A stretch of 64,000 bases of DNA from the NCBI RefSeq assembly GCF_004122145.1, contig NZ_SBKQ01000001.1, positions 124,001 through 188,000 of the forward strand, read 5' to 3'. Position numbers and translations under genes: made by a program. Positions 44,679 through 54,246 of the stretch are shown here, piece by piece. The DNA is from Flavobacterium piscinae. Its GTDB lineage: Bacteria; Bacteroidota; Bacteroidia; Flavobacteriales; Flavobacteriaceae. The first letter of the stretch is position 1. Each line of letters starts with the position of its first letter. The notes beneath the pieces are model-generated. The model worked only from the letters and a program-made list of their open reading frames with translations, ran no database searches and had not been told where the DNA came from.

Positions 44679-44761
44679 ATTATAAATCATGAATATTTTA
44701 GCAAGATAAAAATTAGATTCGTAAAAAATATTACTAATTTTTATTAACTAAACAAAACAAA

Positions 44762-47398
44762 ATGAAGTCAAAATTACTATTTAAAAAAGTTGCTTTTCTT
44801 TTTCTATGTTTTTGTTCTTTACCCATTTTTGCTCAGTCCGGTACAATTGAAGGTGTTGTAAAAGACAATGCCGGAAATACTTTACCGGGTGTAAATATTG
44901 TGGTAGAAGGAACATCAAAAGGAACTTCATCGGATATGGATGGTGTTTTTCAACTTTCAGGGTTAGAAAACGGAAATGTAACTTTAGTAGCCTCTTATAT
45001 CGGCTACAAAACAAGAAAACAAGTTGTAAATGTAAACGGTGCGACCAAAACAGAATTGATTCTGGTTGAAGATGCTACACAATTAGATGATGTGGTAGTG
45101 ACGGGGGTAATTAATCCAAGATCAAAATTACAATCGAGTGTTTCGATTAGTTCAGTTTCAACCACGCAAATTGAACAAGCTGCTCCAAGAGCAACAGCAG
45201 AAATTTTCCGTTCAATCCCCGGTATTAAATCAGAGTCTACAGGAGGTGAGGGTAATGCCAATATCACGATTAGAGGTATTCCCGTTGCATCAGGAGGAGC
45301 AAAGTTTCTTCAAATTCATGAGGATGGCTTGCCGGTAATGCAATTTGGCGATGTTGCCTTTGGTAATGCCGATATTTTTGTGCGTGCCGACCAAACAATT
45401 TCACGAGTAGAAGCTATTCGTGGAGGTTCTGCTTCTACTTTGGCAAGTAATTCTCCAGCCGGTATCATTAACTTTATCAGTAAAAATGGTAAGACTGAAG
45501 GAGGCTCTTTAATGCAGTCTTTTGGTGTTGACTTTGATAATTATCGTACTGATTTTGAATATGGTTCTCCTATAAGTAATGGGTTGTTCTTTCATGTTGG
45601 TGGTTTTTATCGTCAAGGAGAAGGCCCAAGAAATGCAGGATATACTGCAAATGTTGGAGGTCAAATAAAAGCAAACATGACCAAAGAATTTGAAAAAGGG
45701 CATGTGCGTTTATATTTCAAGCATCTAAATGACAGAGCAATTGGTTATCTGCCAATGCCTGTAAAAGTAAGTGGTACGAATTCAAATCCAAATTGGAGTT
45801 CATTACCTAACTTTGATATTTTATCTGACACTCAACATAGTGCTTTGTTTTTAGATAATTTAACCGTTGGTCAAGATGGACAAAGAAGAAGAAGTAATAT
45901 GGCTGATGGTATGCGTCCGATTGCAACTTCATTTGGTGGTGAACTTTCTTTTGATATTGGAAATGGATGGAAAATAGAGGACCGATTCAGACAAAATTTC
46001 CACAGAGGTCGATTTGTTTCTCCATTTCCAGCTCAAGTGCAAACAGCTGCAGATTTTGCAACAGAATTTGGTGTGCCTAATTTAACTTATGCAAATGGTG
46101 CTCAAGTAGGTAATAGCGTGAACGGGAATGATCTAGTAATGAGAATCCACACCTTTGACACTGAAATTAATAACTTTAATAATTTCACCAATGATTTGAA
46201 ATTGTCTAAAAAATTCGGTGATTTCGATTTAACATTGGGATATTATAAAGCCTATCAAACCCTCTCGATGTCATGGTTATGGAATTCGTATTTAATGGAA
46301 GTGAAAGGCGACAATGCCGCTTTATTGAATGCAGGTTCCAATTCAGTTAACGGTTTATATGCTTACGGGGTTCCTTTTTGGGGCAATTGCTGTACTAGAA
46401 ATTATGATACTAATTATGATATAACCGCACCTTATATTGCAGGTCAATATAAATTTAGCGATAAATTTAATGTCGATGTAAGTTTGCGTTTTGATAGTGG
46501 AAAAGTTAGAGGGACATATGCAGGTGCTGTTCAATCTACTGATTTAGATGTTAATGATAATGGCACAATCGAAGGTCCGGAAGCTAGCGTATCTGTCGTA
46601 GATAATGCCAATCGTTTACCTGTAAATTATGATTTTGATTATGTTTCCTATTCTGTTGGTGGAAATTATATGTTAGCTGAAAACCAATCGCTTTTTGCGA
46701 GATATAGCCGTGGTGGTAGAGCCAATGCCGACAGATTATTATTTGGAGCAAATATTCTTCCCTCTGGTGCTGCTGTTTCCGGATTGAGTGCAGATATGGT
46801 AGATCAAGCGGAAATTGGTTATAAAAGAAGAGGAACTAACCATACTTTTTATGCAACTGGGTTTTATGCATTGACTTCTGAGCAAAACTGGGATTTTGCT
46901 CCTACTGGAATTCGTCAAATTCAAAGAGAATATACTGCATATGGTTTAGAATTAGAAGGAAGTTATACCGTAAATAAATTCAACTTTAATGGAAGTATTA
47001 CTTGGACAAAAGCTGAAATCTCAAAAGACGTGATCAATCCTGCAGTTGAAGGAAATACCCCAAGAAGACAAGCTGATTTTATTTATAACGCCATAGCTGC
47101 ATACAAGTTTGGTGCAGATGGAAAACATAATGTTGGTGTTTCTTTAATTGGAACAACAAAATCTTTTGCACAAGATAACAATGAGTTAATCATGCCGGGT
47201 TATGTGTACTTCAATCCGTTTGTAAACATAGAATTAACAAAAGGTTTGATGGCTTCTTTAAACGTGAATAACGTTTTCAATACTATCGGAATTACAGAAG
47301 TAGAAGAAGGTAGCATTGTTGAAAACACAGATAATATTTTAAGAGCACGTTCGATCAATGGTAGAACAACTTCTTTAACTTTATCTTACAGATTTTAA
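44762..47398 (+). CDS. TonB-dependent receptor of the LacI-controlled sugar locus
   Basis: An 878-residue outer-membrane receptor: signal peptide (residues 1-24), carboxypeptidase-like domain (GTIEGVVKDNAGNTLPGVNI and SYIGYKTRKQVVNV), plug (PRATAEIFRSIPGIKSEST, SRVEAIRGGSASTLASNSPA) and a barrel ending LTLSYRF. No SusD partner follows, so it is not a classic SusCD pair. The two operators before it and the transporter, glycosidase and kinase behind it suggest uptake of an oligosaccharide such as sucrose. A terminator-like hairpin follows it. Confidence 0.94.
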   Translation: MKSKLLFKKVAFLFLCFCSLPIFAQSGTIEGVVKDNAGNTLPGVNIVVEGTSKGTSSDMDGVFQLSGLENGNVTLVASYIGYKTRKQVVNVNGATKTELILVEDATQLDDVVVTGVINPRSKLQSSVSISSVSTTQIEQAAPRATAEIFRSIPGIKSESTGGEGNANITIRGIPVASGGAKFLQIHEDGLPVMQFGDVAFGNADIFVRADQTISRVEAIRGGSASTLASNSPAGIINFISKNGKTEGGSLMQSFGVDFDNYRTDFEYGSPISNGLFFHVGGFYRQGEGPRNAGYTANVGGQIKANMTKEFEKGHVRLYFKHLNDRAIGYLPMPVKVSGTNSNPNWSSLPNFDILSDTQHSALFLDNLTVGQDGQRRRSNMADGMRPIATSFGGELSFDIGNGWKIEDRFRQNFHRGRFVSPFPAQVQTAADFATEFGVPNLTYANGAQVGNSVNGNDLVMRIHTFDTEINNFNNFTNDLKLSKKFGDFDLTLGYYKAYQTLSMSWLWNSYLMEVKGDNAALLNAGSNSVNGLYAYGVPFWGNCCTRNYDTNYDITAPYIAGQYKFSDKFNVDVSLRFDSGKVRGTYAGAVQSTDLDVNDNGTIEGPEASVSVVDNANRLPVNYDFDYVSYSVGGNYMLAENQSLFARYSRGGRANADRLLFGANILPSGAAVSGLSADMVDQAEIGYKRRGTNHTFYATGFYALTSEQNWDFAPTGIRQIQREYTAYGLELEGSYTVNKFNFNGSITWTKAEISKDVINPAVEGNTPRRQADFIYNAIAAYKFGADGKHNVGVSLIGTTKSFAQDNNELIMPGYVYFNPFVNIELTKGLMASLNVNNVFNTIGITEVEEGSIVENTDNILRARSINGRTTSLTLSYRF

Positions 47399-47435
47399 GA
47401 GTTAGGTTTATTTTCATATTGAATTGTTTTAAAGT

Positions 47436-47469
47436 AAGTTCCTGAATCCTACGGGGTTCGGGAACTTTT
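47436..47469 (+). terminator. Terminator or attenuator after the TonB receptor gene
   Basis: A 14-bp stem (AAGTTCCTGAATCC with GGGTTCGGGAACTT, two wobble pairs) with a TACG loop and a short T run. It may only partly stop transcription into the genes that follow. Confidence 0.75.
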
Positions 47470-47519
47470 ACAACTAATAATTTCTTGATAAAGCATTAAA
47501 CAATAAAAATAACTGAATC

Positions 47520-47858
47520 ATGAAAAGTTTTTTTTTAACCATCTTTTTTTTGTTTTCAATACAAATTGGGTTCTCTCAGGAAAATAGACCTAAAAATAAT
47601 CAATCAACAATATTGATTTATGGAAGTGACACCTGCCATTATTGTTTAGATACCAAAAAATATGCAGAAGAACATCAATTGAAGTTTATTTATTTTGATA
47701 TTGATAAAGATGAAAAGGCTTTAAAAGAAATGCTTACTAAACTCCGCCAAAACAATATTAGCACTTCAAATTTAAATTTACCGGTGGTAGATAAAAACGG
47801 ATTGGTTTTTACCAATGAAGTTGATTTTAACTCTTTTTTAAAAAAATTAATAGAATAA
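47520..47858 (+). CDS. Exported thioredoxin/glutaredoxin-like protein
   Basis: A 112-residue protein with a signal peptide (residues 1-19) and a redoxin fold: LIYGSDTCHYCLDTKKYAEE places a CxxC pair (CHYC) near residues 39-42, and LPVVDKNGLVF near residue 88 supplies the cis-proline. It is predicted to act on disulfides in the periplasm. Its presence between a sugar receptor and sugar transporter is unexplained; it lies 10 bases before the transporter gene and is probably cotranscribed. Confidence 0.8.
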   Translation: MKSFFLTIFFLFSIQIGFSQENRPKNNQSTILIYGSDTCHYCLDTKKYAEEHQLKFIYFDIDKDEKALKEMLTKLRQNNISTSNLNLPVVDKNGLVFTNEVDFNSFLKKLIE

Positions 47859-47868
47859 AAATCCTAGC

Positions 47869-49245
47869 ATGATACAAAAAGGTAAAATGAACTTTTGGCA
47901 AATCTGGAACATGAATTTCGGTTTTTTTGGAATTCAATTCAGTTTTGGGTTACAACAAAGTAACATGAGTGCTATTTACAAATTTTTAGGTGCCGATGAA
48001 GCGAGTTTGCCTATGCTTTGGTTGGCCGGTCCTGTCACCGGACTTCTGGTTCAACCCATAATTGGTGCCATTAGTGACGGAACTTGGTCTCCCAAATTCG
48101 GCAGAAGAAAACCTTTCTTTTTGATTGGGGCTTTAATTGCCAGCTTAGCACTTGTATTGATGCCTTTTTCAACCACCATTTTTATGGCGGCCAGTTTGCT
48201 ATGGATTTTAGACGCGGCTAATAATATTGCCATGGAACCTTATCGGGCTTTTGTGGCTGATAGATTGCCCAAAGAGCAACATTCTATTGGATTCTTAATG
48301 CAAAGTTTTTTTACCGGTTTAGGGATCACTTTGGCAAATTTTACGCCTGCTATTTTAGTTTCATTAGGAATTTTAGCTATTACCGATAAATTTGAAAACG
48401 GTATTCCAACTTATACCTATTGGGCGTTCTTTATTGGAGCTTTTGCTTCGGTAGTTACGATTTTAATATCTGTATTTACCACAAAAGAAATACCACCTTC
48501 ATCTGAAGAATTGGAAGAACTTTTAGAAAAGAAAAAAACTCCGGTTGTTCAACGCACTTTTACGGAAATAAAAGAAGCATTTATCAACATGCCGTTGACG
48601 ATGAAACAATTAATTCCGGTCAAATTTTTTACTTGGTACGCCATGTTTTGTTATTGGCAATACATTACTTCTACCTTATCTATTTCATTATACAATACAA
48701 CCGATCAAGCCAGTGAAGGTTTTTCTAAAGCTCAATTGCTAACCGGAAGTTTAAACGGAACATACAACATCGTCTGCTTTGTGGTAGCTTTTGCATTGGT
48801 GCCGTTAGCCTTAAAAATTGGTGCTAAAGGCGTTCATTTTTTTGCTTTAATTTTAGGAGGAATAGGCGTGTTTTCAATTCCATATTTGAATGATACTACT
48901 TTACTGTTTCATTTGTACAATCCATTCGGAGAATCCATCGAAATAACCACATTATTTCTTTATCCTGTTGGTCTTGGTATTGCATGGGCTTCTATGTTGG
49001 CTATGCCTTATCAATTGTTGGCCGGTTCTATTCCAAAAGAAAAAACCGGAGTTTACATGGGCATTTTCAACATGTTCATAGTGATTCCAATGGCAATTCA
49101 AGTTTTGTCTATGCAATTTTTTGTGTACGATTGGTTGGGGCAAAATCCGGTGAATGTGATTCGATTAGCGGGAATATTTTTGATTATCGGTGGTGTATTA
49201 ACGTTATTGATTAAATTAAAAAACAAAAATGAATTAGTTACATGA
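47869..49245 (+). CDS. MFS sugar transporter, SLC45-like
   Basis: A 458-residue inner-membrane carrier with about twelve helices. The loop motif GAISDGTWSPKFGRRKPFFL (residues 64-83) with the RRKPF signature and LDAANNIAMEPYRAFVAD near residue 117 mark the SLC45/sucrose-proton symporter branch. Substrates in that branch are sucrose, maltose and related glycosides. It may start at the ATG at 47869 or 47887. Its last bases overlap the start of the glycosidase gene (ATGA), so the two are translationally coupled. Confidence 0.9.
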   Translation: MIQKGKMNFWQIWNMNFGFFGIQFSFGLQQSNMSAIYKFLGADEASLPMLWLAGPVTGLLVQPIIGAISDGTWSPKFGRRKPFFLIGALIASLALVLMPFSTTIFMAASLLWILDAANNIAMEPYRAFVADRLPKEQHSIGFLMQSFFTGLGITLANFTPAILVSLGILAITDKFENGIPTYTYWAFFIGAFASVVTILISVFTTKEIPPSSEELEELLEKKKTPVVQRTFTEIKEAFINMPLTMKQLIPVKFFTWYAMFCYWQYITSTLSISLYNTTDQASEGFSKAQLLTGSLNGTYNIVCFVVAFALVPLALKIGAKGVHFFALILGGIGVFSIPYLNDTTLLFHLYNPFGESIEITTLFLYPVGLGIAWASMLAMPYQLLAGSIPKEKTGVYMGIFNMFIVIPMAIQVLSMQFFVYDWLGQNPVNVIRLAGIFLIIGGVLTLLIKLKNKNELVT

Positions 49246-50417
49246 GTTCACTAGTTTACCATAAAGCAATTGAATTATTACACCGAGTTTCCTCTCCTCA
49301 GGGTTTTGAAGCTTCGGCAAATGATGTGTCCAATTACAAACGCGTTTGGGCTCGTGATGGCGTCATTTGTGGATTAGCGGCTTTGGCTTCTAACGATGAA
49401 GAATTAATCGCTACATTTCAAAAAACCCTTCAAACATTAGCAGATCATCAACATGAAATAGGAACTATTCCTTCTAATGTCAACTTTACAGAAAAAGGTG
49501 TTGAAGTAAGTTATGGCGGTTTGGCAGGCAGAGTTGACGCAGTGAGTTGGTTTATTATCGGAGTTTGTCAATTAGCTCATTACAAAGATGACAGCGAAAT
49601 AGTGAAGTTTTATTCCAAACGAATCGAAAAAGCCATTCATCTTTTAGAATGTTGGGAGTTCAATAATAATCATTTGATGTATGTTCCCATTTCCGGAAAT
49701 TGGGCCGATGAATACATTACGGATGGATATGTTTTATACGATCAGTTATTACGAATTTGGGCTCTAAAAAGTTATAATCATTTTATTCAAAGTGAAAAAA
49801 TAGCCTTTAAAATATGGGCGATTACTGAAAAAATAGTTCATAATTTTTTACCCAATTCAAAAGTTGAAAAAGTACATCCCAAAGCCTATCATGAAGCGGA
49901 AATAAAAGAATTTATGCCTTGTTCTTTTTCTCCATCCGGATACAAAATGTATTTTGATGCTTTCGCCCATTCTTTGGCTTTTTTGTTAAGTATTGGAGAT
50001 ACAGATTTTCAAAAAACGGTAATAAATTACACTAAAAAAATCAAAGGAAACTTACCTTTAAAATTGGTTCCTGCTTTTTGGCCGCCAATTCATCCTACTG
50101 ATTGGGTATGGAATATTTTAAAAAGTAACTGCAAATACGAATTTAGAAATCAACCCTATGAATTTCATAATGGTGGGAGCTGGCCAATGGTGAATGGATT
50201 TTTTGGCTTAGCTCTAAAACAAATGGGATTAAATCAAGAATGTGAAAACGTGTTGAATGCTTTAAATCAAGCAAACGCTTTGTCGGATTTTGGATTTTAT
50301 GAAAATTTTAATTCAGAAACCGGAGAACCCAATGGCGTTCGTTTTTGTGCTTGGAGTGCAGCCGCAACTATTTTGGTAGAAAAAACAATTGAAGAAAATT
50401 TCAAATTAGTATTTTAA
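49242..50417 (+). CDS. Alpha/alpha-barrel glycoside hydrolase, invertase- or debranching-enzyme-like
   Basis: A 391-residue cytoplasmic protein of the six-hairpin glycosidase type. Conserved stretches are YKRVWARDGVICGLAAL near residue 32 (with the Asp of WARD), GGLAGRVDAVSWFIIG near 91, SGNWADEYITDGYVLYDQLL near 150 and EFHNGGSWPMVNGFFGLAL near 304. These resemble GH100 neutral invertases and amylo-alpha-1,6-glucosidases. The SLC45 transporter upstream and sugar kinase downstream favour sucrose cleavage, but the specificity cannot be fixed by eye. Confidence 0.78.
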   Translation: MSSLVYHKAIELLHRVSSPQGFEASANDVSNYKRVWARDGVICGLAALASNDEELIATFQKTLQTLADHQHEIGTIPSNVNFTEKGVEVSYGGLAGRVDAVSWFIIGVCQLAHYKDDSEIVKFYSKRIEKAIHLLECWEFNNNHLMYVPISGNWADEYITDGYVLYDQLLRIWALKSYNHFIQSEKIAFKIWAITEKIVHNFLPNSKVEKVHPKAYHEAEIKEFMPCSFSPSGYKMYFDAFAHSLAFLLSIGDTDFQKTVINYTKKIKGNLPLKLVPAFWPPIHPTDWVWNILKSNCKYEFRNQPYEFHNGGSWPMVNGFFGLALKQMGLNQECENVLNALNQANALSDFGFYENFNSETGEPNGVRFCAWSAAATILVEKTIEENFKLVF

Positions 50418-50418
50418 A

Positions 50419-51348
50419 GTGGAAAAAAAGATTGACATACTTTCTGTGGGAGAAGTTTTAATTGATTTTATTGGTCATGAAATAAATACTTCCATAAACC
50501 GAACCAAAGATTACCATCGTTTTTTAGGAGGTTCACCTACCAATGTGGCGGTAAATGCCTCGCGTTTAGGATTGAATGCGGTGCTTGTTGCAACTTGCGG
50601 TCAAGACGGTTTAGGCGACTATATTATCAGAAAACTCAAAGCAAACGGTGTTCAAACAGACTATATTTTTAAATCGGAAGAAAAACCAACTTCCGTCATT
50701 TTTGTTTCTAAATCTACTGAAACGCCCGACTTTATTCCTTACCGAGAAGCAGATTGCGAAATTTACCCTTCCCAAATTTCGGATGAGTTACTTTTGTCTT
50801 CTAAAATTTTCCATACTACTTGTTTTGCATTGAGCAGAAATCCGGCTCGTGAAACCATTTTGGAACGTGCTGAACGTGCAAAAGAATTAGGATTAAAACT
50901 GAGCATTGATTTAAATTTTTCTGAACGAATTTGGCCTAACCGACCGGAAGCCATTGAAATAATTCAACGCTATTTAGCCACAGATCCGTTAGTAAAAATT
51001 AGTGAAGATGATTGTTACCGATTATTTGCTTCCATGAAATCGGAAGACTATATTTTTGAGTTTTTTCATGCAATGGGTGCACAAACTATTTGTTTAACCA
51101 AAGGCAAAAAAGGAGTTGTTTTATCTGATAAGGAAAAAGGACTTATTTTTCAAGATGCTTTGCCAGTCAAAGAAATAAAAGATGCTACCGGAGCCGGCGA
51201 TGCCTTTTGGACTGGTTTCCTGTATGCTCAACTTCACAAAAGAACTTTGAATGAGAGTATAACCATAGCTCAAAAATTAGCTGGAATTAAATTGCAAAAT
51301 GTTGGTAGATTACCCGATGATATGAATATTAACCAATTGATTATTTGA
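50419..51348 (+). CDS. PfkB-family sugar kinase, probable fructokinase
   Basis: A 309-residue ribokinase-family enzyme with GTG start one base after the glycosidase stop. Motifs are GEVLIDFIGHE near residue 11, the substrate glycines in FLGGSPTNVAVNASRLG near 35, and the catalytic DATGAGDAFWTGFLYA near 253 (Asp of GAGD as base). In this operon it probably phosphorylates fructose released from sucrose. Its end overlaps the convergent glycosyltransferase gene by 8 bases. Confidence 0.9.
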   Translation: MEKKIDILSVGEVLIDFIGHEINTSINRTKDYHRFLGGSPTNVAVNASRLGLNAVLVATCGQDGLGDYIIRKLKANGVQTDYIFKSEEKPTSVIFVSKSTETPDFIPYREADCEIYPSQISDELLLSSKIFHTTCFALSRNPARETILERAERAKELGLKLSIDLNFSERIWPNRPEAIEIIQRYLATDPLVKISEDDCYRLFASMKSEDYIFEFFHAMGAQTICLTKGKKGVVLSDKEKGLIFQDALPVKEIKDATGAGDAFWTGFLYAQLHKRTLNESITIAQKLAGIKLQNVGRLPDDMNINQLII

Positions 51349-52426
51349 TTTTCTTATCGAAAAGCAGAAATAAATTCTTCCAATTCAATTCACTTTTAAA
51401 ATTTTGCAACCCTTTGTATAAATCCACTTCATATAAATTTTCAATCACAAATTTTTCTTGCTTGGCATAAGGAACTAATCCATCTTTTTTATATTTCTTA
51501 GCCAAATATTCTTGCTCAAATTGACCCGGAGTGGGAATGAAAAATGCTTTTTTCCCTAGTTTTGCCAAATCCATTACTGTGGTGTAACCGGAACGACAAA
51601 GCACCAATTCACTTTCATTAAATGTCTGTTCGAGTTGTCCAGAAGTCATAAAATTATAAAAAGTAACTTGGTTAATTTGTTCCGATTTTTGTTCAGCTTC
51701 AATCACACCTCGAACAAAAACAATATCGCCCACATAGCGTTTGATCTCTTCTTTTAAATGCATTTCCAACATCGAACGTTGCGGCTCGGGACCTGAAAGT
51801 ATCACCATTAAATCATATTTTTTTGGCAACTCTTTTTTGTTTAATCGACTTAACGGACCAATGTAGTTTATCTTAAAATGCGGATTTTTCAAATGGCCTA
51901 ATTTTCCGGTCAAGTTTGGAATTTCTGCCACATCCGGAACCCAACATTCATCATATTTTTTAATGATGTATTGATGCAATTTGCTTGTAATCCAACTTGT
52001 ATTACCGGTTAATACATTCAATTGATGGGTAATAAAAACAGAAGGCACTTTTTTTGAATAAATGCCTAATCGATTGTCGGAAATGATACCGGCTAAACCA
52101 TATTCTTTCACCCACTTTTTTACCATTTTTCTTTCCAAATAGATGGCCTCCATCATTTTCGGACTGTTTTTTATCAACTTCCATTTAAAAAAAGCTCCGT
52201 TCTTGGCATATTCAATTTGATAGGAGGGTAATTCCAAAAAAATTAATTCCGGAAATTCTTTTTGTAAGATCTGTAATGCCACACCATCGGAAGCGATAAC
52301 GGGTTCAAAATTGTTTTCCATTAATGCTTCAATAATCGGAATACAACGTGTAGCATGTCCCAAGCCCCAATTCAAGGGAGCAACGAGAATTTTTGGTTTA
52401 ACAGTTTCCAAGTCTTGATAACTCAT
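51341..52426 (-). CDS. MurG-like glycosyltransferase (GT28 type)
   Basis: A 361-residue GT-B enzyme. The N-terminal domain has ILVAPLNWGLGHATRCIPII near residue 14, the glycine-rich loop of MurG-type enzymes; the C-terminal domain has LVLCRSGYTTVMDLAKLGKK near 280 and PTPGQFEQEYLAKKY near 304, the nucleotide-sugar site. The acceptor is unknown; cell-envelope glycan or glycolipid is likely. Alone on its strand, it is not part of the sugar operon. Confidence 0.85.
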   Translation of the reverse strand: MSYQDLETVKPKILVAPLNWGLGHATRCIPIIEALMENNFEPVIASDGVALQILQKEFPELIFLELPSYQIEYAKNGAFFKWKLIKNSPKMMEAIYLERKMVKKWVKEYGLAGIISDNRLGIYSKKVPSVFITHQLNVLTGNTSWITSKLHQYIIKKYDECWVPDVAEIPNLTGKLGHLKNPHFKINYIGPLSRLNKKELPKKYDLMVILSGPEPQRSMLEMHLKEEIKRYVGDIVFVRGVIEAEQKSEQINQVTFYNFMTSGQLEQTFNESELVLCRSGYTTVMDLAKLGKKAFFIPTPGQFEQEYLAKKYKKDGLVPYAKQEKFVIENLYEVDLYKGLQNFKSELNWKNLFLLFDKKIK

Positions 52427-52497
52427 TTAATAACTGTAAAAGTAGTATTAATTTTGATTGGGTATATTTCCCTAATTTTACCAAAAAATTAAATTAA

Positions 52498-53172
52498 GTG
52501 GGCAGTAAGAATAAATTAAAGCGTTTTAAAGAAAACGAAACCTTTCAGAATGTGATAGAACCAACCCGTGAAGAAGTAGTTTCAGGTGATTTTAAATGGA
52601 AAGGAAATTGGAATAAGCACTTTTTTAAAAACGATAATCCAATTGTTTTGGAATTAGGTTGTGGTAAAGGCGAATATTCAGTAGGTTTAGCTGAACGCTA
52701 TCCAAACAAAAATTTCATCGGAATTGACATAAAAGGAGCTCGATTTTGGCGAGGTGCCAAAACAGCGGTTGAAATCGGCTTGCATAATGTTGGTTTCCTT
52801 CGCACACAAATTGAATTAATTGAATATTGTTTTGCCGAAAATGAAGTGGATGAAATTTGGATCACCTTTCCGGACCCACAAATCAAATACAAACGAACCA
52901 AACACCGAATGACCAATACACAATTTTTACAACGCTATAAAAAAGTATTGAAAAAAGACGGAATTATTCACTTGAAGACGGATAGCGAATTCATGCACGG
53001 TTACACACTCGGATTGTTACACGGTGAAGGTCATGAAGTAATTTATGCCAATCATAATGTCTATCGAAATGAAGGTTCGCCGGAAGTAGTAACCGCCATT
53101 CAAACCTTTTATGAAAAACAATATTTAGAAATTAATAAAGCAATAACTTATATACAATTTAAGATAAAGTAA
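52498..53172 (+). CDS. trmB: tRNA (guanosine(46)-N7)-methyltransferase
   Basis: A 224-residue SAM enzyme starting with GTG. It shows LELGCGKGEYSVGLAERYP (motif I, near residue 50), NFIGIDIKGARFWRGAK, and the TrmB signature IWITFPDPQIKYKRTKHRMT near 120 that contacts tRNA. It methylates G46 in the variable loop of tRNAs. Length and motifs are standard. The LysE-type exporter gene follows after 22 bases. Confidence 0.96.
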   Translation: MGSKNKLKRFKENETFQNVIEPTREEVVSGDFKWKGNWNKHFFKNDNPIVLELGCGKGEYSVGLAERYPNKNFIGIDIKGARFWRGAKTAVEIGLHNVGFLRTQIELIEYCFAENEVDEIWITFPDPQIKYKRTKHRMTNTQFLQRYKKVLKKDGIIHLKTDSEFMHGYTLGLLHGEGHEVIYANHNVYRNEGSPEVVTAIQTFYEKQYLEINKAITYIQFKIK

Positions 53173-53194
53173 GCAAAAACCAAAACCAATTTAA

Positions 53195-53827
53195 ATGAAC
53201 ATAAGCCTTCCCCTCCTTCTCGGACTTTCGGCCGCAGCCATCGGAACAACTCCACCCGGATTGCTCAACATGACTGCCGCAAAAGTAAGCATGAGAGACG
53301 GAAGAAATCGTGCGTTGTGGTTTGCGTTTGGAGCTTCAATTATTGTTTTTTTTCAAACGTTATTAGCGGTATTATTTGCCCGGTTTATTGATAGAAGAGC
53401 CGATATTAGTGTAATTTTACAAGAAATTGGGTTGGTAATTTTTACGGTTTTAACGATTTATTTTTTTTGGATTGCCAAAAAACCTAAACCCAAAAAAAAG
53501 AAAGAAGAAGTCAAAATGCGAACGAAGTCGAGTCGTTTCTTTTTAGGAATGTTGTTGTCTTCACTCAATGTATTTCCGGTCCCGTATTATGTGTTTATAA
53601 GCATTACGCTTGGTTCTTATGGGTATTTTCAATTTGACACTTTCTTTATTTACACTTTTTCATTTGCCACAGCTATTGCGGCTTTTTTAGTTTTTTTTGG
53701 CTATATTTCTTTTTTTAAATCGAAAGAAAGGAAAGATACTTTTTTATCCAAAAACATTAATTATGTGATTGGTTCCATAACCGGTGTTGTGGCACTAATT
53801 ACATTATTTAAAATTTTATCCCGTTAA
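53195..53827 (+). CDS. LysE-family membrane exporter
   Basis: A 210-residue protein with five to six hydrophobic helices and the LysE-like N-terminal pattern GTTPPGLLNMTAAKVSMRDG near residue 17, with the conserved PP/PG. A Lys-rich loop (KKPKPKKKKEE) lies near residue 95. The family exports amino acids or related metabolites, but the substrate is not evident. It is followed after 7 bases by the alkyltransferase-like gene. Confidence 0.82.
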   Translation: MNISLPLLLGLSAAAIGTTPPGLLNMTAAKVSMRDGRNRALWFAFGASIIVFFQTLLAVLFARFIDRRADISVILQEIGLVIFTVLTIYFFWIAKKPKPKKKKEEVKMRTKSSRFFLGMLLSSLNVFPVPYYVFISITLGSYGYFQFDTFFIYTFSFATAIAAFLVFFGYISFFKSKERKDTFLSKNINYVIGSITGVVALITLFKILSR

Positions 53828-53834
53828 ATTCAAG

Positions 53835-54161
53835 ATGGAAGATAATTTCTTTGAAAAAGTGTATGCCATCGCCAAACAAATTCCTTGTGGGAGAGTGACT
53901 TCCTATGGAGCCATTGCCAAAGCATTAGGAACCGCTCGTTCAGCCAGAATGGTAGGCTGGGCAATGAATGCTTCCCATAATCGCGAAGATATTCCGGCAC
54001 ATCGTGTGGTCAATCGAAAAGGAATACTTTCCGGTAAACATCACTTTCAAGGCACCAATTTAATGCAGCAATTGCTGGAAAGCGAAGGTATTGAAGTGAT
54101 GGATAATCAAATCGTTAATTTTGAAAAAGTTTTTTGGAAACCGGATGTTAGCAAATTGTAA
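53835..54161 (+). CDS. Alkyltransferase-like (ATL) DNA repair protein
   Basis: A 108-residue single domain of the MGMT family: IPCGRVTSYGAIAKALG near residue 16, the DNA-binding helix with RSARMVGWAMNAS near 35, and the active-site loop PAHRV (54-58). In alkyltransferases this loop is PCHRV; here Ala55 replaces the acceptor Cys, the hallmark of ATL proteins. ATLs bind O6-alkylguanine and hand it to nucleotide excision repair. It cannot transfer the alkyl group itself. Confidence 0.9.
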   Translation: MEDNFFEKVYAIAKQIPCGRVTSYGAIAKALGTARSARMVGWAMNASHNREDIPAHRVVNRKGILSGKHHFQGTNLMQQLLESEGIEVMDNQIVNFEKVFWKPDVSKL

Positions 54162-54246
54162 TTATTTCCTAATTTTTCAAAAAATTTCAAAAATACAACA
54201 CTATATCAAGAAATTAAACTGATATTGAAAAACTGTTAACCGAAAC

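Noticed and set aside
43581..44690. Longer LacI-family start at 44690
   Set aside because: The added residues (NRKRFRSNRKRFRF) are only the translated operator palindromes; the helix-turn-helix starts right after the ATG at 44609.
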